29,636 bases of DNA from a virus. The stretch covers positions 1 to 29,636 of IMG/VR virus record IMGVR_UViG_3300030105_000149, one strand, 5' to 3'. A program made the position numbers and the translations under genes. The notes below the pieces were generated by a model, which saw only the letters and a list, made by a program, of their open reading frames with translations, was not told the origin of the DNA and did no database searches. Below, one piece after another: positions 16,302 through 23,391 of this stretch. Numbering within the stretch: the first letter of the stretch is position 1; every line of letters begins with the position of its first letter.

Positions 16302-16324
16302 TTAACCTAAAAAAAAAAAATAAA

Positions 16325-16888
16325 ATGGCTTGTACAGCACTAACAAAAGGTAGGGGACTCGACTGTAATAGAATCAGTGGAGGAATCAAATTTATTTATT
16401 TTGCAGTTTACGACCAAGTAACCTCTATACCACAAACAGCAGGAGAAGTAACAGACATTGAAATGGGTTCTGATGTACTTTACAGATACACTATGCCTTT
16501 AGGTGTGGCTTCTGCAACCGACACAATCGTAGGTTCACGTGAAAACGGGACGATTTACTATACTCCAACTTGTAATATCATACTTAACAGACTTACGAAG
16601 GAAGACCAAAATCAGATGAAATTATTAGGCGCAACCAAAACAATCGTTTTCGCTCAATTAAATCAAACACTAGCTAATGGGCACGATGTTATAATTGCTT
16701 TAGGAACTACAAACGGAATGGAACTTAATGCAGGTACTATGGACTCAGGAGCAGCGTGGGGTGACCGTAATGGTTACACTCTTACTTTCGACGGAATGGA
16801 AGCTTTACCTTTTCCAATGGTAGCAGACTACACTACAGTACCATTTGATAATTCAGCATTTACAATGGGAACAATAGTTACATCTTAA
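16325..16888 (+). CDS. Putative major tail tube or decoration protein
   Basis: This 187-aa beta-rich protein follows the capsid gene and is closed by a strong terminator, which suggests a highly made virion component. It starts MACTALTKGRGLDC and has GGIKFIYFAVYD, a middle with GTIYYTPTCNIILNRLTKED, and an end with GDRNGYTLTFDGMEALPF. This alternation of strands with one helix fits a tail tube protein, which this genome should possess and which I cannot place elsewhere. A capsid decoration protein is the alternative. The call is by elimination and composition. Confidence 0.45.
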   Translation: MACTALTKGRGLDCNRISGGIKFIYFAVYDQVTSIPQTAGEVTDIEMGSDVLYRYTMPLGVASATDTIVGSRENGTIYYTPTCNIILNRLTKEDQNQMKLLGATKTIVFAQLNQTLANGHDVIIALGTTNGMELNAGTMDSGAAWGDRNGYTLTFDGMEALPFPMVADYTTVPFDNSAFTMGTIVTS

Positions 16889-16915
16889 TTTTCTTATCTG
16901 TTTTCTTATAATCTT

Positions 16916-16949
16916 AAAAGGGTAGCTTAATTGTTACCCTTTTTCTTTT
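16916..16949 (+). terminator. Rho-independent terminator
   Basis: Bases 16916-16926 pair with 16933-16943 (eleven pairs with one G-U) around a six-base TTAATT loop, followed by a T-rich tail to 16949. This is a typical intrinsic terminator, ending the capsid transcript just before the next repeated element at 16983. Confidence 0.85.
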
Positions 16950-16982
16950 AAAACACTACAGAACCAAATAGAAACAGACTTT

Positions 16983-16994
16983 TTCTATTATATA
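16983..16994 (+). promoter_or_regulatory. Repeated late element TTCTATTATATA, copy 5
   Basis: This exact copy ends two bases before the ATG at 16997 and lies 33 bases after a strong terminator. A terminator followed directly by this element is the best argument that it starts a new transcript. Confidence 0.7.
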
Positions 16995-16996
16995 GT

Positions 16997-17473
16997 ATGA
17001 TACAAGCAATTACTGAAACAAACATAATAGCTTACATAAGCACAGAAGATAATAGAATAGATACGTCAGTAGATTCTACACAGATTAGATACTTAGTTAA
17101 GTTTATCAATGACCTTGACGGTTCTATTGCTTATGCTTATCCTATTTCCTTAATATATAATAGATATACTGGAATGAGCTTTACGTATGCTATAAATCCT
17201 GATATGTATATAGGAGGTATAAATCTTTTACCTGCAGGACATTGGAAATATGAAGTTTATGAGGTAAGTTGGCTAGGAAGAGTTGCAGTTGCTTTAAACA
17301 CCGCTCCTGCTACTGAAACAGATGTTTTACCTATAGCTAATACAAACGGAATAGTAAAAGGAATAGTTACTAAAGGAATACTTAACTTAACTGAAAAAGC
17401 AGGAACAGAGCAAGTACAATACACACAGCATTCAGAACCTTCAGGTACTAATACAATTTATTACGGACAATAA
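16997..17473 (+). CDS. Unidentified structural protein
   Basis: This 158-aa protein has no motif I recognise. It is beta-rich, with IRYLVKFINDLDGSIAYAYP, LPAGHWKYEVYEVSW and an end VQYTQHSEPSGTNTIYYGQ. The combination of a G-x-W-x-Y-E-V-Y strand and an aromatic C-terminus suggests a virion surface or connector protein. It is the first gene after a terminator and a repeated element, and the portal gene follows nine bases later, so it is part of the portal transcript. Confidence 0.4.
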   Translation: MIQAITETNIIAYISTEDNRIDTSVDSTQIRYLVKFINDLDGSIAYAYPISLIYNRYTGMSFTYAINPDMYIGGINLLPAGHWKYEVYEVSWLGRVAVALNTAPATETDVLPIANTNGIVKGIVTKGILNLTEKAGTEQVQYTQHSEPSGTNTIYYGQ

Positions 17474-17482
17474 AAAATTAAA

Positions 17483-19468
17483 ATGGATAAAATAATTTCA
17501 GTTGATTTAAGCACAAGTACAGCACCTTTAGTACAAGAAGTACGAGGTAAAGACTACATTGAATACGGAGATGTAAACGGACAATGGAGAAATCTCTATC
17601 CTCAGTTTTTAATTGACCTTTACTATTCAAGCTCAATAACGGCTGCTATCGTAAATGCGACTAGCGAAATGATTAGTGCTGAAGACTTAGTTATAACAGA
17701 TGAAGATGATAGAGATGAGGAAGCAAGAGTAAAGCTTCAGAACTTTATGAATAATGCTAATGGTAATGAAACGCTTCACGAGGTATTAAAAAAGGTAGCA
17801 TTTGACTTTAAACTTCAGGGAGCTTTTGCTCTTAATATAGTATGGTCAAAAGACAGAACACAAATCGCTGAAATCTATCATATCCCTGTAGAAAAAATTA
17901 GATGCGAACGTCCTGATGAATTTGGAAAAACTAACGGCTACTATGTATCAGGAGATTGGTCAAATACAAGAAGTAACAAGCCTTATAGAGTTCCTGCTTT
18001 TAATGTCAATGACAGGACTTCACCAAATCAAATATTATACACAGGGCTTTACAGTCCTAATATGAATTCCTATTATACTCCTGATTACGTTAGTTGCAAC
18101 AATTGGGCTTTAATTGATTCTAAAGTTTCTGAGTTTCATTTGAATAATATATCTAACGGATTTACAGGTTCTTTTATGATTAGCTTTGCGAACGGTATAC
18201 CGACAGCAGAAGAAAGAAGACAGATAGAACAAAGCTTAGAGGCTAAATTTACATCAGAAAAAAATGCAGGAAAATTCGTTTTGACGTTCTCAGATGACAA
18301 GACAAGAGTACCTGAAATAACTTCTATTAGTCCTTCAGATTTGGACAAACAATTTTTAGCACTCCAAGAACTACTTACTAGCAACATCCTCTCAGGCCAT
18401 AGGGTGACTTCTAAGACACTTATGGGCTTGGATAGTGCTAATGGGTTCTCAAGCAATGCAGACGAGCTTTTAAATGCTTCTAATTTTTACCTCAATACTG
18501 TAGTAATGCCGTTCCAAAATCAAATCTTAAAAGTATTGCACAAGATATTTCAGGTAAATAATATGGATATGCCTGTTCAGTTTGTACAACTTAAACCAAT
18601 TACAATACAATTTGATTCTGCAACGATTAGAGATGTTATGACTCAGGACGAAATAAGAGAAGAAATTGGATTACCACCTTTAGAGGTTGAAGAAGAAACT
18701 CTAGACTTTGCTAAAGTTGGAATGATTGACGGCAAGCCTGTTTTTGATACTATAGAAGAAGCCTTAGCGAGTTCTAAGACTTTAGGGTGTGAAGGTTATC
18801 ACGAACACGAATATGAAGGGAGAACGGTTTATATGGCTTGTGAAGGTCATACTGAAGCTACTGAGCTTTCTAAGTTCATTGAAGAATTTGGAGAAGATAT
18901 GCCTGAAGATTGGGAATTAGTAGAAGAAGAAGTAGTAGACGGAGAACATAATGATTTTGACTTTGAAGAAACTTTAAATGAAATAGCAAATGAAAAGATT
19001 GAATTAGCTTCAACAGTTAGAGGAATACCTAGCCGTAAGTCTGAACAAGACGGAATCTCTAAAAAGTCTTTTGATTACTTTAGAGTAAGATATGTTTATG
19101 AAAAAGATGGTTTTCTTACTAATAAATCAGGCACGAGTAGAGATTTTTGTAGAAAAATGATGGGTGCTAAAAAGTTATATAGAAAAGAAGATATTATAAG
19201 AACAAAAAGCAACTCAGTAAATCCAGGATTTGGTCATAAGGGTAACAATTATAATTTATTTCTCTACAAAGGAGGTCCACAATGTTTCCATTTTTGGACT
19301 AGAAGAATTTTCAAAACTGTAATAGGTGAATCTAGGACTACTAAAATAGAAGATGCTGATTTAATTGGATATACTAAAGCAAGGTCAGAAGGATTTACAG
19401 CTAAGAAGAATGACAAGCTAGTAGCAATCCCACCAAGACGAATGAAAAATAACGGATATTACAACTAA
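17483..19468 (+). CDS. Portal protein with extra C-terminal domain
   Basis: This 661-aa protein should form the twelve-part ring through which DNA enters the head. Residues 1-400 are portal-like: LYPQFLIDLYYSSSITAAIVN near the start, VAFDFKLQGAFALNIVW and IYHIPVEKIR in the clip/wing, and a long helix around 290-370. Residues about 430-460 hold Cys436, His440, His442, Cys453 and His456, a possible metal site. Residues about 525-661 form a basic domain with DFCRKMM (Cys556) and GGPQCFHFWTRR (Cys601, His603). That last part is not a normal portal component and its function is unknown; it might be an injected or MuF-type domain. Confidence 0.75.
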   Translation: MDKIISVDLSTSTAPLVQEVRGKDYIEYGDVNGQWRNLYPQFLIDLYYSSSITAAIVNATSEMISAEDLVITDEDDRDEEARVKLQNFMNNANGNETLHEVLKKVAFDFKLQGAFALNIVWSKDRTQIAEIYHIPVEKIRCERPDEFGKTNGYYVSGDWSNTRSNKPYRVPAFNVNDRTSPNQILYTGLYSPNMNSYYTPDYVSCNNWALIDSKVSEFHLNNISNGFTGSFMISFANGIPTAEERRQIEQSLEAKFTSEKNAGKFVLTFSDDKTRVPEITSISPSDLDKQFLALQELLTSNILSGHRVTSKTLMGLDSANGFSSNADELLNASNFYLNTVVMPFQNQILKVLHKIFQVNNMDMPVQFVQLKPITIQFDSATIRDVMTQDEIREEIGLPPLEVEEETLDFAKVGMIDGKPVFDTIEEALASSKTLGCEGYHEHEYEGRTVYMACEGHTEATELSKFIEEFGEDMPEDWELVEEEVVDGEHNDFDFEETLNEIANEKIELASTVRGIPSRKSEQDGISKKSFDYFRVRYVYEKDGFLTNKSGTSRDFCRKMMGAKKLYRKEDIIRTKSNSVNPGFGHKGNNYNLFLYKGGPQCFHFWTRRIFKTVIGESRTTKIEDADLIGYTKARSEGFTAKKNDKLVAIPPRRMKNNGYYN

Positions 19469-19470
19469 TT

Positions 19471-20040
19471 ATGAGCTACATACTATTTATATCAGAAGCT
19501 AAACTAAAAGACTCTACAGCAATCAATTTAAATTGTGATGTTGACCTATTACTTCCGTTCGTACGTGAAGCACAGAAAATCTATGTGGAAACAGCTTTAG
19601 GCACAGACCTGAATCAAAAACTTAAAGACTTAATTGTAGCAGGTACTGTAGGTAATGTAGGTAATGAAGCCTACAAGACTTTACTAGACGATTACATAGG
19701 CGATATGCTCCCCTCGTATAGTCTTTATCACGCTTTTAATTATCTTAGGCACAAAGTAGAGAATGGAAATATCTATTCCAAAACATCAGAAACCGGAACG
19801 GCTTTAAGTACGGAAGAAGCTCAAAGCTTTAGGGAAGAAATTTTAAATACGGGAAGCTACTATCGTGAAAGGCTAATAGACTACATCCGTAATAATACAG
19901 CAAGTTTCCCTGAATATACGACCAATACGGGTGCTGACGTAAATCCTTCAAGAGAAAATTATTACAATAATATGAATCTTGAAAGACCTCAGCAGGGAAC
20001 TAAACTTACTTTGAGAAACTTTCTAAATGCTTCTGATTAA
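19471..20040 (+). CDS. Head-tail connector (DUF6712-like)
   Basis: This 189-aa protein lies directly after the portal. The N-terminal part (CDVDLLLPFVREAQKIYVETALGTDLNQKL) matches the 'A-x-x-x-Y-(I/V)-x-x-x-L-G' pattern of head completion or adaptor proteins and of DUF6712 in Bacteroidota phages. The middle has YIGDMLPSYSLYHAF, and the end is polar with ENYYNNMNLERP. The function would be to join the portal to the tail terminator. The connector call is by position and pattern. Confidence 0.6.
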   Translation: MSYILFISEAKLKDSTAINLNCDVDLLLPFVREAQKIYVETALGTDLNQKLKDLIVAGTVGNVGNEAYKTLLDDYIGDMLPSYSLYHAFNYLRHKVENGNIYSKTSETGTALSTEEAQSFREEILNTGSYYRERLIDYIRNNTASFPEYTTNTGADVNPSRENYYNNMNLERPQQGTKLTLRNFLNASD

Positions 20041-20190
20041 ATGAAGAAAAATTACAAGACAAAACCAATTAACATAACTAAATTAAAGACATACTTAAAA
20101 GATGCCAATAAAACAGATAGCAAAAGAAGTAGGGGAAGTGGTAGGAGTGAATGCAACAATACTAAGCGTAACTACATTCACAAATATTGA
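20041..20190 (+). CDS. Small basic protein, 49 aa
   Basis: This frame begins immediately after the connector stop. The product is rich in Lys, Arg, Thr and Asn (MKKNYKTKPINITKLKTYLK at the start) with no motif known to me. Its second half overlaps the holin-like gene at 20102 in another frame, so only one of the two may use that stretch. Confidence 0.4.
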   Translation: MKKNYKTKPINITKLKTYLKDANKTDSKRSRGSGRSECNNTKRNYIHKY

Positions 20191-20272
20191 GGTAGCTTTA
20201 AAGATACTATTGTTAGTTGTATCTATAATATATACTGTAGATAAGTGGTGGTTTCATAAAAAAAACAGATGA
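20102..20272 (+). CDS. Holin-like single-span membrane protein
   Basis: This 56-aa protein has a polar start (MPIKQIAKEVGEVVGVNA) and one strong membrane span at about residues 30-47 (VALKILLLVVSIIYTV), then DKWWFHKKNR, a charged cytoplasmic-type end. Small size, one span and a basic tail next to a peptidoglycan-directed gene fit a small holin. It overlaps the previous small gene by 89 bases in another frame and the next by an ATGA junction. Confidence 0.5.
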   Translation: MPIKQIAKEVGEVVGVNATILSVTTFTNIEVALKILLLVVSIIYTVDKWWFHKKNR

Positions 20273-20397
20273 AAAAAAGAAAACTAAACAGCTTGAATCC
20301 TAAGTACATAACTAAAATTACAGAAGATGTTAAAGTGCGTAAAGTTTTTATTAAAGAAGTTAAGGGAGTTAAAATCTATGCCACCTACTCAATCTAA
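20269..20397 (+). CDS. Small basic protein, 42 aa
   Basis: The ATG overlaps the stop of the holin-like gene (ATGA). The peptide is Lys-rich and beta-prone (ITKITEDVKVRKVFIKEVKG), with no recognisable family. The spacing supports translation; the function is unknown. Confidence 0.4.
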   Translation: MKKRKLNSLNPKYITKITEDVKVRKVFIKEVKGVKIYATYSI

Positions 20398-20809
20398 TTT
20401 GACTTCAATCAATCTACTTCTTATTAGAGATACATTCTCAGATAACTCTACAATAGGTGAGCTTTTTATAAATGGAGAAAGGTTTTGTGATACTTTAGAA
20501 AACCCGTGGATAAATAACAAGAAGAACGTAAGTTGTATTCCAAGAGGTGAATACAAAGTAAGACTTAGACTAGCAAGAGAATCAGCTACTAGGGATTATT
20601 TACATTTACTCGTGGAAGATGTAGAAAATAGAAGTTATATCTTATTCCATATAGGAAACACCCCTAAAGATACAAGCGGCTGCATTCTAGTAGGATTAGG
20701 CAGTCAACAGGACTTTGTTAGTAACTCTAGACTCGCTATGGACTTAGTTATGAAAGAAATACTTAATTTAGGCGGCACAAATATTAACTTAATAATCAAA
20801 AATAAATAA
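20378..20809 (+). CDS. DUF5675 protein, candidate lysis enzyme
   Basis: Counted from the ATG at 20378, this 143-aa protein matches the DUF5675 family. The signs are INLLLIRD near the start, TIGELFINGERFCDTLE at 25-41, CIPRGEYKV at 53-61, and a HIGNTPKDTSGC motif with His91 and Cys102. The His...Ser-Gly-Cys arrangement recalls L,D-transpeptidases (YkuD type), which act on peptidoglycan, but the catalytic role of DUF5675 is not proven. The gene lies between two holin-like genes, supporting a lysis role. An upstream ATG at 20327 would add 17 basic residues; I prefer 20378 because it leaves a shorter overlap and keeps the whole family core. Confidence 0.65.
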   Translation: MPPTQSNLTSINLLLIRDTFSDNSTIGELFINGERFCDTLENPWINNKKNVSCIPRGEYKVRLRLARESATRDYLHLLVEDVENRSYILFHIGNTPKDTSGCILVGLGSQQDFVSNSRLAMDLVMKEILNLGGTNINLIIKNK

Positions 20810-20811
20810 TT

Positions 20812-21006
20812 ATGAAAAAGTTTTTTCAAAAGTACCTTATCGGACAGATGTTAAAGTCTAAGAAATTTTGGTACGCAATCAGTTCAGTAGTAGTACCTGC
20901 TATTGTAACTTATTTAGGAGTAGACCAATCTACAGCTACAGAGTTATATCACGCTATTTTAGTTCTTATAGTAGGGCAAGGAATTGCTGATGTCGCTAAG
21001 AAATAA
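20812..21006 (+). CDS. Second holin-like membrane protein
   Basis: This 64-aa protein starts with a basic segment, then has hydrophobic stretches at about residues 19-37 (FWYAISSVVVPAIVTYLGV) and 45-60 (YHAILVLIVGQGIADV). The second pattern, IVGQGIAD, is familiar from holin-like proteins of marine and flavobacterial phages. It begins three bases after the DUF5675 gene and its end overlaps the phosphoesterase gene. Confidence 0.55.
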   Translation: MKKFFQKYLIGQMLKSKKFWYAISSVVVPAIVTYLGVDQSTATELYHAILVLIVGQGIADVAKK

Positions 21007-21715
21007 TAGATACAGATTAAAGCCTAACGAGTTAGCAGTCATTCAGGAAATGAGGAAGTCAGAGGTTAGAAACATTCTAGTCATTGGCGACTTGCACGAA
21101 CCTTTCTGTTTAGACGGCTATCTTGAGTGGTGTAAAGAACAATATAAAATCCATAATTGTAACCAAGTTATATTTATAGGCGATATTATTGATGCTCACG
21201 GATTCTCATATCACGAGCCAGATCCTGATGGTATGTCTTCAGGATTAGAACTTGAAACAGCTATTAAGAAAATTCAAAAGTGGTATGAAGCATTCCCTGA
21301 AGCAGACGTTATGATAGGTAATCACGATAGAATGGCTAGTCGTAAAGCTATGTCAGGAGGAATCCCAGCAGCTTGGATAAGGTCTTACAATGAAGTCTTA
21401 GGCACTCCTAATTGGAATTGGTGCGAATCAGTTATTTATGATGACGTACTTTACGAACACGGAGAAGGAGGACAAGCAGCAGCTAAGGCTAAGAACAATT
21501 TGATGTCTTCTGTTTGTGGTCATACTCATACCCTAGCTTACGTTCAATGGTTCGTAGGGAAACGCTTTAAAGTATTCGGAATGCAAGTTGGTTGTGGAGT
21601 GGATAGCTCAACTTATGCCGCAGCTTATGCTAAGAACTTTAAGAAACAAGCAATTTCTTGTAGTGTCGTTTTAAATAACGGAACTTTACCAATCAATCTT
21701 TTAATGCCTTTGTAG
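20990..21715 (+). CDS. Calcineurin-like metallophosphoesterase
   Basis: This 241-aa protein carries the full metal-binding set of the superfamily: GDLHEPF (Asp34, His36), GDIID (Asp65), GNHD (Asn111, His112), a later His157 in YEHGEGG, and GHTH (His178, His180). It should hydrolyse phosphate esters using two metal ions; the substrate is not evident, with nucleotides, nucleic acid or phosphoproteins all possible. The ATG at 20990 is preferred over a TTG at 20984. It overlaps the holin-like gene by 17 bases and ends the late region. Such enzymes are common in phages without a settled role. Confidence 0.9.
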   Translation: MSLRNNRYRLKPNELAVIQEMRKSEVRNILVIGDLHEPFCLDGYLEWCKEQYKIHNCNQVIFIGDIIDAHGFSYHEPDPDGMSSGLELETAIKKIQKWYEAFPEADVMIGNHDRMASRKAMSGGIPAAWIRSYNEVLGTPNWNWCESVIYDDVLYEHGEGGQAAAKAKNNLMSSVCGHTHTLAYVQWFVGKRFKVFGMQVGCGVDSSTYAAAYAKNFKKQAISCSVVLNNGTLPINLLMPL

Positions 21716-21767
21716 GTATACCCCTTTTCCGTTTTAGGCACTTTCTTTTCTTTTTAATACTAATATA

Positions 21768-21794
21768 CTAGACAAGCTATAACGTTTGTCCTAG
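21768..21794. repeat. Inverted repeat, possible operator
   Basis: CTAGACAA at 21768-21775 pairs with TTGTCCTAG at 21786-21794, with one unpaired C, around a ten-base centre. It stands 50 bases before the early promoter and is not followed by T, so it looks more like a protein-binding site than a terminator. Confidence 0.4.
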
Positions 21795-21843
21795 ATGTAA
21801 ACACCTTAATTGTTAATAACTTTGTAAATAAACTTGTTTATAA

Positions 21844-21874
21844 TTGTGTGATTAACTAAAAAGCTGTATATTTG
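21844..21874 (+). promoter_or_regulatory. Bacteroidota-type early promoter
   Basis: TTG at 21844-21846 and TATATTTG at 21867-21874 are separated by 20 bases, fitting the Bacteroidota consensus of TTG plus TAnnTTTG. Transcription would start near 21880, about 25 bases before the first early ATG. This would be read by the host housekeeping sigma factor right after infection. Confidence 0.7.
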
Positions 21875-21903
21875 CAGTATAATAATTAACTAAAAAAAAC
21901 ACT

Positions 21904-22011
21904 ATGAAAAATTTAATCAAAACACTTTTAGGAATAGCAGGACTTTACGGCTGCTTATATTTAATGCTAGGTACTCTTACCTTAGTAGAACTTTTTTTAG
22001 GACTAAGATAA
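21904..22011 (+). CDS. Small membrane peptide, 35 aa
   Basis: This is the first gene after the early promoter. It begins MKNLIKTLLG and is hydrophobic from about residue 8 to 33, with a Gly-rich centre (GIAGLYGCLYLMLG) and only one acidic residue, so it is a single-span membrane peptide. Its stop shares a base with the next ATG. An early-made membrane peptide could affect superinfection or host physiology, but nothing in the sequence shows this. Confidence 0.55.
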   Translation: MKNLIKTLLGIAGLYGCLYLMLGTLTLVELFLGLR

Positions 22012-22157
22012 TGAATGAAATGACAAAAATAATTGACGAACTGATAGAGATTAAGGATAAATATATTAAAGTATTAGAAGACTCAATAGAATTAAAAGAC
22101 GATTATATCAGACAACTAGAAAATAAATTAAAAAAAGAAAAAGAAAATGGTATTTAA
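22011..22157 (+). CDS. Small coiled-coil protein, 48 aa
   Basis: This is a charged, fully helical peptide with a repeated K-D-x-Y-I-x-x-L-E pattern (DKYIKVLED then DDYIRQLEN), giving a heptad-like coiled coil. It starts at a TAATG overlap with the membrane peptide and ends eleven bases inside the next gene. The function is unknown; it may pair with one of its small neighbours. Confidence 0.55.
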   Translation: MNEMTKIIDELIEIKDKYIKVLEDSIELKDDYIRQLENKLKKEKENGI

Positions 22158-22356
22158 ATTAAAAGAAGCAAACACTAAGCAGGAAGCTATTGTAAGCCTG
22201 CTAGATGTACAAACTAATAAACCTGAGCTATTACCTAACAATACAGCATTAACTGAGGATGGGCTTAATCTATTGCCTTTTCAATTGGTTAGAGATTTAT
22301 ACATAAAAGTAAAAGATACTTATTATAATTCACTTGACTTTAATAACAAATTTTAA
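22147..22356 (+). CDS. Hypothetical early protein, 69 aa
   Basis: I do not recognise this protein. It begins MVFKLKEANTKQEAIVSLLD and ends with an aromatic-rich helix (LVRDLYIKVKDTYYNSLDF). No cysteines or membrane span are present. It is tightly linked to the coiled-coil gene before and the next gene one base after. Confidence 0.6.
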   Translation: MVFKLKEANTKQEAIVSLLDVQTNKPELLPNNTALTEDGLNLLPFQLVRDLYIKVKDTYYNSLDFNNKF

Positions 22357-22357
22357 G

Positions 22358-22735
22358 ATGACAATACAAGACGCAGAATACCTAGAATTTTCTACTTATG
22401 TAGATTATAACAAAGATTACTTTTCAAAGTTTATGGGCTATCAATTAGACAACAAGAAAGTCTTAGCTGAAGAATGGTTGTTAAAACCTCAGTTCAGTCC
22501 TGTAAGCGTGAAAAATTATGATAGAAAATCAGGACACTTTAATAATGACTTAGTTGAAAGCAGCAGGTCGTTAATAGTAATAGGAACAGAACTTCAGGTA
22601 TATAGAAAATTTGAAGAAATGCTAAGGAATTATGGTTGGCAGCAGCAGGACAGTTGGGATCGAGAACTGAAGCCTGAATATTTAAAACACTATAAAGCAA
22701 ATAATAATTCACCAATAATAATAAATTTAATATGA
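22358..22735 (+). CDS. Hypothetical early protein, 125 aa
   Basis: The ATG at 22358, one base after the previous stop, is chosen over one at 22334 inside the previous gene. The protein is soluble and mixed in charge, with YFSKFMGYQLDN and LRNYGWQQQDSWDREL as its most distinctive parts. I see no known motif. It overlaps the next gene by four bases. Confidence 0.6.
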   Translation: MTIQDAEYLEFSTYVDYNKDYFSKFMGYQLDNKKVLAEEWLLKPQFSPVSVKNYDRKSGHFNNDLVESSRSLIVIGTELQVYRKFEEMLRNYGWQQQDSWDRELKPEYLKHYKANNNSPIIINLI

Positions 22736-22962
22736 CACCAATAGAAATGCCAATAGAAATTAAAGATGAGCTGATACACAAAAGAATGAATGATATCAAT
22801 ACATTCCAAGCTCACGAAAATGAAGTATATTTAAGAGGAACAGATGAATATGGAAAAGACTTTCAAATCTGTTTTGACTCTTATAACTTTTTAGAGTGGA
22901 TAGACCCAGAGCAACTCGAATACATAAAAGAACAATTAGTTAAATACATAAAAAGTAAATAA
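22732..22962 (+). CDS. Hypothetical early protein, 76 aa
   Basis: This small acidic protein begins with an ATGA overlap. The centre FQICFDSYNFLEWIDPEQLEY followed by IKEQLVKYIKSK suggests a strand then two helices. There is no known family. It is the last gene before a possible second promoter at 22969. Confidence 0.6.
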   Translation: MTPIEMPIEIKDELIHKRMNDINTFQAHENEVYLRGTDEYGKDFQICFDSYNFLEWIDPEQLEYIKEQLVKYIKSK

Positions 22963-22968
22963 ATTTAA

Positions 22969-22976
22969 TAGCTTTG
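22969..22976 (+). promoter_or_regulatory. Possible TAnnTTTG promoter element
   Basis: TAGCTTTG matches the Bacteroidota -7 element, 28 bases before the ATG at 23005, in the 42-base gap between two genes. No clear TTG lies at the expected distance upstream, so the promoter would be weak or need an activator. Confidence 0.45.
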
Positions 22977-23004
22977 CACAGAATTATAAACAAAAATAAA
23001 TAAT

Positions 23005-23391
23005 ATGAAAACAGAAATTTTAAAAGAAAAGTACATCAAGTATGGACTAACAAAAGAAGATATATTTAAACATCAGCATTTTTTAATCATTACACGATCA
23101 GGAATAGATAAGATACAGGCTTTAGAAGGAATTACTATTGACTATGATGTTATCAATTGCGAAAAGGACTTTTGTGTAGTTAAAGCCAATGCAACAAAAG
23201 GTGAAGCGTTTATTCAAACATTCGGCTCAGCATTAAAAGGAGCAGGATTTAAAGATGGAAACTGTAATACATTTTACGTAATGGAGATGGCAGAGAAAAG
23301 AGCTATGTCAAGAGCAGTCCTAAAGCTTACAGGGTTTTACGAACTCGGAGTATTTGGTGAGGACGAATCAGAAAGTTTTAAAAAACAATAA
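23005..23391 (+). CDS. Putative recombination-associated protein
   Basis: This 128-aa protein has the pattern often found beside phage SSB genes: CVVKANATKGEAFIQTFGSAL, then NTFYVMEMAEKRAMSRAVLKLTGFYELGVFGEDE at the end. The 'MAEKRAxxRA' helix with a following Gly-Tyr segment appears in several phage proteins annotated as single-strand annealing or DNA-binding recombination proteins. Its place directly before the SSB-like gene supports this. I cannot name a family, and a domain-level comparison is needed to separate it from an uncharacterised protein. Confidence 0.45.
   Translation: MKTEILKEKYIKYGLTKEDIFKHQHFLIITRSGIDKIQALEGITIDYDVINCEKDFCVVKANATKGEAFIQTFGSALKGAGFKDGNCNTFYVMEMAEKRAMSRAVLKLTGFYELGVFGEDESESFKKQ

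Larger units (their letters stand above)
21716..21903 (+). promoter_or_regulatory. Intergenic control region between late and early genes
   Basis: This 188-base gap, the largest in the window, contains a T-rich stretch at about 21741-21756 that may help end late transcription. It also holds an inverted repeat at 21768-21794, a TAACTTTG at 21817-21824 and the better promoter at 21844-21874. No gene fits here. Confidence 0.6.

Noticed and set aside
18136-18456. A 106-codon minus-strand frame inside the portal gene
   Set aside because: Opposite a strongly supported portal core; no motif and no other minus-strand genes nearby.
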